Shown here: positions 63,204-64,000 of the stretch, piece after piece
Layout: every line of letters starts with the position of its first letter
Position numbering within the stretch: position 1 is the stretch's first letter
Origin: Gemmatimonadota bacterium
GTDB lineage: Bacteria > Latescibacterota > UBA2968 > UBA8231
Direction of reading: 5' to 3'
NCBI GenBank assembly: GCA_018660835.1
Contig: JABJJN010000014.1
Span: 62,001 to 126,000 of the forward strand
Length of the DNA stretch: 64,000 nt
The notes under the pieces: model-generated
Databases searched by the model: none
Seen by the model: the letters and a program-made list of their open reading frames with translations, nothing else
Told to the model about the DNA's origin: nothing
Translations under genes and position numbers: made by a program

Positions 63204-63899
63204 ATGGCGACGCACAATCCCTACATCACACCCAAGCTCTTCAAGTTCTTCCGCGAGTTGAAGAAGAACAATGATCGTGAGTGGTTCGAGGCGAACAAGC
63301 AGCGTTATGAGGATGAGGTGCGAACGCCGCTGCTGACATTTATCGATGACTTCGCCGAGCCGCTTTACAAGATCAGTCCCCACTTCCGCGCCGATGCGCG
63401 AAAAGTGGGAGGATCCCTTTTCCGCATCTTTCGCGACGTGCGCTTCTCGAAGGACAAGACGCCTTACAAGCTTCAAGCGGGTGTGCATTTCCGTCACGAG
63501 AATGCCAAGGATGCGCACGCGCCGGGTTTCTATCTGCATCTGGAACCGGGAGAGGTGTTCTTTGGCGCCGGCATCTGGCACCCGGAAACGGCCGTCGCTC
63601 GCCAGATTCGCGCCGCGATTGTTGAACATCCGGATCGCTGGAAGAAAGCGATGAAGAGTGCGCCCTTTGCCAAGCATGGATATGCACTGGCTGGGGAATC
63701 GCTCAAACGGCCCCCGGCCGGTGTCGATGCCGATCATCCCCTCCTGGAAGATCTGAAGCGCAAAGACTTCATCGCCGTTGCCGCTTCAACCGAAAAGGAG
63801 GTGTGCGCTCCTGACTTTCCGAAACTCTTCGCCGAACGCTGCAAATCGACCTCTGCCTTCGTGAAGTTTCTGAGTGAAGCCGTGGAGCAACCGTTCTGA
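63204..63899 (+). CDS. DUF2461 protein
   Basis: 231 residues. The family pattern is clear: NPYITPKLFKFFRELKKNND, REWFEANKQRYEDEV, SLFRIFRDVRFSKDKTPYK, GFYLHLEPGEVFFGAGIWHP and a C-terminal DFIAVAASTEKEV. Members are cytosolic and of unknown function, with conserved Arg and Asp/Lys residues (RDVRFSKDK) that suggest an enzyme. The start at 63204 follows a weak ribosome site. The remaining 101 bases of the window hold no gene I can support. Confidence 0.92.
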   Translation: MATHNPYITPKLFKFFRELKKNNDREWFEANKQRYEDEVRTPLLTFIDDFAEPLYKISPHFRADARKVGGSLFRIFRDVRFSKDKTPYKLQAGVHFRHENAKDAHAPGFYLHLEPGEVFFGAGIWHPETAVARQIRAAIVEHPDRWKKAMKSAPFAKHGYALAGESLKRPPAGVDADHPLLEDLKRKDFIAVAASTEKEVCAPDFPKLFAERCKSTSAFVKFLSEAVEQPF

Positions 63900-64000
63900 T
63901 CACACAGATCACCAAGGGCCCCGTCGATCTGGTCACACCGAAGGACGGGGACAACTTTCGCTATGGCCTCGGTTTTCCACTGCAGGTGGGACCGCGCCAG

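Noticed and set aside
63878..64000. Open plus-strand frame reaching the window end (DNFRYGLGFPLQVG)
   Set aside because: The phrase faintly recalls serine-hydrolase sequence, but there is no ATG, GTG or TTG start in it, and only about 40 codons are visible. It is too little to call a gene.
1..64000. tRNA, rRNA or insertion sequence
   Set aside because: I read the intergenic spaces for T-loop-like motifs, transposase sequence and terminal inverted repeats and found none. A covariance-model search would be needed to exclude small RNAs.

Overview
The window is about 64 kb of protein-coding bacterial DNA, moderately GC-rich and densely packed. I saw no rRNA, tRNA, insertion sequence or CRISPR array. 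The gene content fits an uncultivated, probably marine or sponge-associated bacterium of the Poribacteria/Latescibacterota kind. The pointers are six phytanoyl-CoA dioxygenase (PhyH) genes in the first 33 kb, Gram-negative envelope machinery (TolC, RND, lipoproteins, Tat signal) and many small sugar-acid and carbohydrate catabolic genes. This placement is inference, because there is no marker gene.

Layout. (1) 1-241: 3' end of a PhyH gene, convergent with what follows. (2) 242-18014, minus strand: a long run of ten genes. From promoter-proximal to distal they are an ABC ATPase, an ABC-2 permease fused to a dead M1-peptidase-like domain and a golvesin-like domain, TolC, a membrane-fusion lipoprotein, an RND pump, a second RND pump fused in one polypeptide to extra membrane helices and an ABC ATPase, an ABC-2 permease, PhyH, a cNMP-domain/receiver protein and a cupin. 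Several genes overlap by stop/start coupling. This hybrid RND-ABC exporter locus is the most unusual part of the window. (3) 18210-32604: PhyH genes mixed with small catabolic genes: an SMP-30 remnant, an aldose epimerase, an M24 peptidase, an SGNH hydrolase, a metallophosphatase, a sugar-phosphate isomerase, RidA, an esterase, a glycosidase-like protein and two conserved unknowns. (4) 32774-36004: a complete carbohydrate ABC importer (binding protein plus two permeases) without an ATPase gene. (5) 36114-46498, all plus strand and tightly packed: J-domain protein, YbjN-like protein, PspA, Tat-exported FAD oxidoreductase, membrane-embedded aminopropyltransferase, DUF4178, lipoprotein, DUF350, K+ channel with RCK domain, SpeD, and a class III nucleotide cyclase. 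This looks like an envelope-stress/polyamine module of the PspA-DUF350 type. (6) 46601-51824: parvulin, phosphoglycerate-mutase-family phosphatase, enolase-superfamily dehydratase, AmpG-like transporter, FKBP and PurM. (7) 51871-54348: copper ATPase and copper chaperone. (8) 54692-57561: Gfo/Idh/MocA oxidoreductase and deacetylase-like protein. (9) 57680-63899: an unknown protein carrying a copper-chaperone remnant, DUF3179 lipoprotein, a two-domain VOC protein, an acetylxylan-esterase-like hydrolase and DUF2461.

How it may work together (inference). The exporter locus could move a lipid or secondary metabolite across both membranes, with two ATPase/permease pairs and two RND subunits sharing one TolC/adaptor route. 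The PspA cluster would sense membrane damage and respond through polyamine synthesis and ion flux. Its cyclase makes a cyclic nucleotide, while the cNMP-like domain protein at 625 lacks the usual phosphate-binding arginine. The PhyH genes and their neighbours look like catabolism of host- or algal-derived compounds. Three divergent PhyH intergenic regions carry paired CCTGC-type motifs that may be operators.
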